Below, piece after piece: positions 63,302-64,000 of a stretch of 64,000 bases of DNA. Below the pieces are notes generated by a model, which saw nothing but the letters and a program-made list of their open reading frames with translations, was not told the DNA's origin and did not search any database. This DNA is from Streptomyces sp. NBC_00461 (lineage in GTDB: Bacteria; Actinomycetota; Actinomycetes; Streptomycetales; Streptomycetaceae): the NCBI RefSeq assembly GCF_036013935.1, contig NZ_CP107902.1:3195001-3259000 (forward strand), read 5' to 3'. Position numbers and translations under genes: made by a program. Each line of letters starts with the position of its first letter. Positions within the stretch are counted from its first letter, which is position 1.

Positions 63302-64000
63302 TCCTCCTTCGCCTCCTCCCCCGACGCGCCGGCCGGGCCCATGGGCTCCACCAGCACGGTCACGATCTTGTTGCGTCGGCCGGCCGCGGACTCCGCCGTC
63401 AGCCGCAGCTCACGTCCGTCGGGCAGCTCCACGACCGACGAGGCCTGCGCGATGGGCACCCGGCCCAGGGCCTTCGCGAGCAGACCGCCGACGGTCTCCA
63501 CATCCTCGTCGTCGTACTCGTCGAGGCCGTACAGCTCGCCCAGGTCGGTGATGTCGAGGCGGGCGGTGACGCGGTAGCGGTCGTCGCCGAGGTCCTCGAC
63601 CGGCGGGAGTTCACGGTCGTACTCGTCGGTGATCTCGCCGACGATCTCCTCAAGGATGTCCTCGATGGTGACGATGCCGGCCGTGCCGCCGTACTCGTCG
63701 ATGACGACGGCGACGTGGTTGCGGTCCTGCTGCATCTCGCGCAGCAGGTCGCCGGCGTTCTTGGTGTCGGGCACGAAGGCGGCGGGCCGCATGGCCGTCG
63801 AGACCAGCTCGCTCTCGGCGTCCCGGCTGATGTGCGTCTTGCGGGCCAGGTCCTTCAGATACACGATCCCGACGACATCGTCCTCGCTCTCCCCGGTGAC
63901 GGGGATCCGGGAGAAGCCCGAACGCAGCGCGAGGGTGAGGGCCTGACGGATCGTCTTGTACCGCTCGATGGCGATCAGGTCGGTCCGCGGCACCATGACC
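63298..64000 (-). CDS. CorC/HlyC-family CBS-domain protein, N-terminal part outside the window
   Basis: At least 234 residues; the frame is open at the right edge, so the N-terminal DUF21 membrane domain lies beyond 64000. Visible are the tandem CBS domains ([33 protein letters not shown] and [48 protein letters not shown]) and the C-terminal CorC_HlyC transporter-associated domain ([18 protein letters not shown]...[14 protein letters not shown]). The full proteins are implicated in magnesium/cobalt efflux. The CBS pair probably binds an adenine nucleotide. Confidence 0.93.
   Translation of the reverse strand, partial: VMVPRTDLIAIERYKTIRQALTLALRSGFSRIPVTGESEDDVVGIVYLKDLARKTHISRDAESELVSTAMRPAAFVPDTKNAGDLLREMQQDRNHVAVVIDEYGGTAGIVTIEDILEEIVGEITDEYDRELPPVEDLGDDRYRVTARLDITDLGELYGLDEYDDEDVETVGGLLAKALGRVPIAQASSVVELPDGRELRLTAESAAGRRNKIVTVLVEPMGPAGASGEEAKEE

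Overview
The window is a contiguous piece of Streptomyces chromosome, or that of a very close relative. It is very GC-rich with strong third-position bias, uses many GTG starts, and carries streptomycete hallmarks: DasR-type elements upstream of a chitinase, a Zur-controlled zinc operon, MmyB-type XRE regulators, a WhiJ-like XRE/DUF397 relic and the SCO2521-SCO2525 gene set. From memory, the order dusB, chitinase, glyS, zinc ABC transporter, zur, uppS, recO, SCO2521-2525 families, GNAT, terB-like, leuA, M4 protease, era, MmcQ/YjbR, CorC-like follows the S. coelicolor SCO249x-SCO253x region. That makes this core chromosome with accessory blocks let in. I see no phage, plasmid, CRISPR array, rRNA, tRNA or large biosynthetic cluster.

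Layout. 1-9.3 kb: 3' part of a glycogen-debranching-like protein, a 67-bp tandem repeat, a membrane sulfatase-like protein, dusB, and two DHA2 efflux pumps, one divergent from an MmyB-type regulator. 9.3-14.6 kb: a 68-aa zinc-finger-like protein, a serine hydrolase, a MITE-like element ending in the stop codon of a TetR gene, its aldo/keto reductase partner, a secreted GH18 chitinase behind twin DasR-like sites, and a LysE exporter. 14.7-19.7 kb: glyS and the divergent znuACB-zur block with a Zur-like box on the znuA promoter. 19.7-24.4 kb: secreted histidine phosphatase, uppS, recO with a duplicated, synonymously diverged 5' end, a DUF1266 protein, a 71-aa protein and a broken XRE/DUF397 regulator. 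24.3-30.9 kb: a six-gene, tightly coupled operon (SCO2525-type methyltransferase, SCO2524 family, variant P-loop ATPase with KGGTGRS, SCO2522 and SCO2521 families, and a two-TM coiled-coil protein). Its function is unknown, and it is the best candidate here for an undescribed system.

31.4-45.1 kb looks like an accessory block: a headless LuxR fragment, secreted alpha/beta hydrolase, exported TIM-barrel protein, class A beta-lactamase, a phosphatase/GntR pair, and a GntR-flanked operon (family-5 binding protein, permease, fused permease-ATPase, ATPase, DapA/NanA-family aldolase) next to a secreted sialidase. I infer sialic-acid or sialoconjugate scavenging. The block ends in a 166-bp tandem duplication of the 3' end of the terB-like gene. 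45.2-54 kb: terB-like, leuA with a Leu-rich leader peptide, an M4 protease with its emfourin-type inhibitor, a GH1-MFS operon, and an epimerase divergent from a second MmyB-type regulator. 54-64 kb: era, a GlnR-boxed amtB-glnK pair without glnD, a three-gene WxL-type surface protein set, a cytidine-deaminase-like protein lacking its zinc ligands, a third MmyB-type regulator divergent from an MFS pump, YjbR and the C-terminal part of a CorC/HlyC protein.

The window's dominant themes are one-regulator/one-transporter pairs, secreted polymer-degrading enzymes (chitinase, sialidase, phosphatase, peptidase) with matching uptake systems, and recombination scars (recO, terB, XRE/DUF397, LuxR, MITE) at the edges of otherwise conserved core genes.
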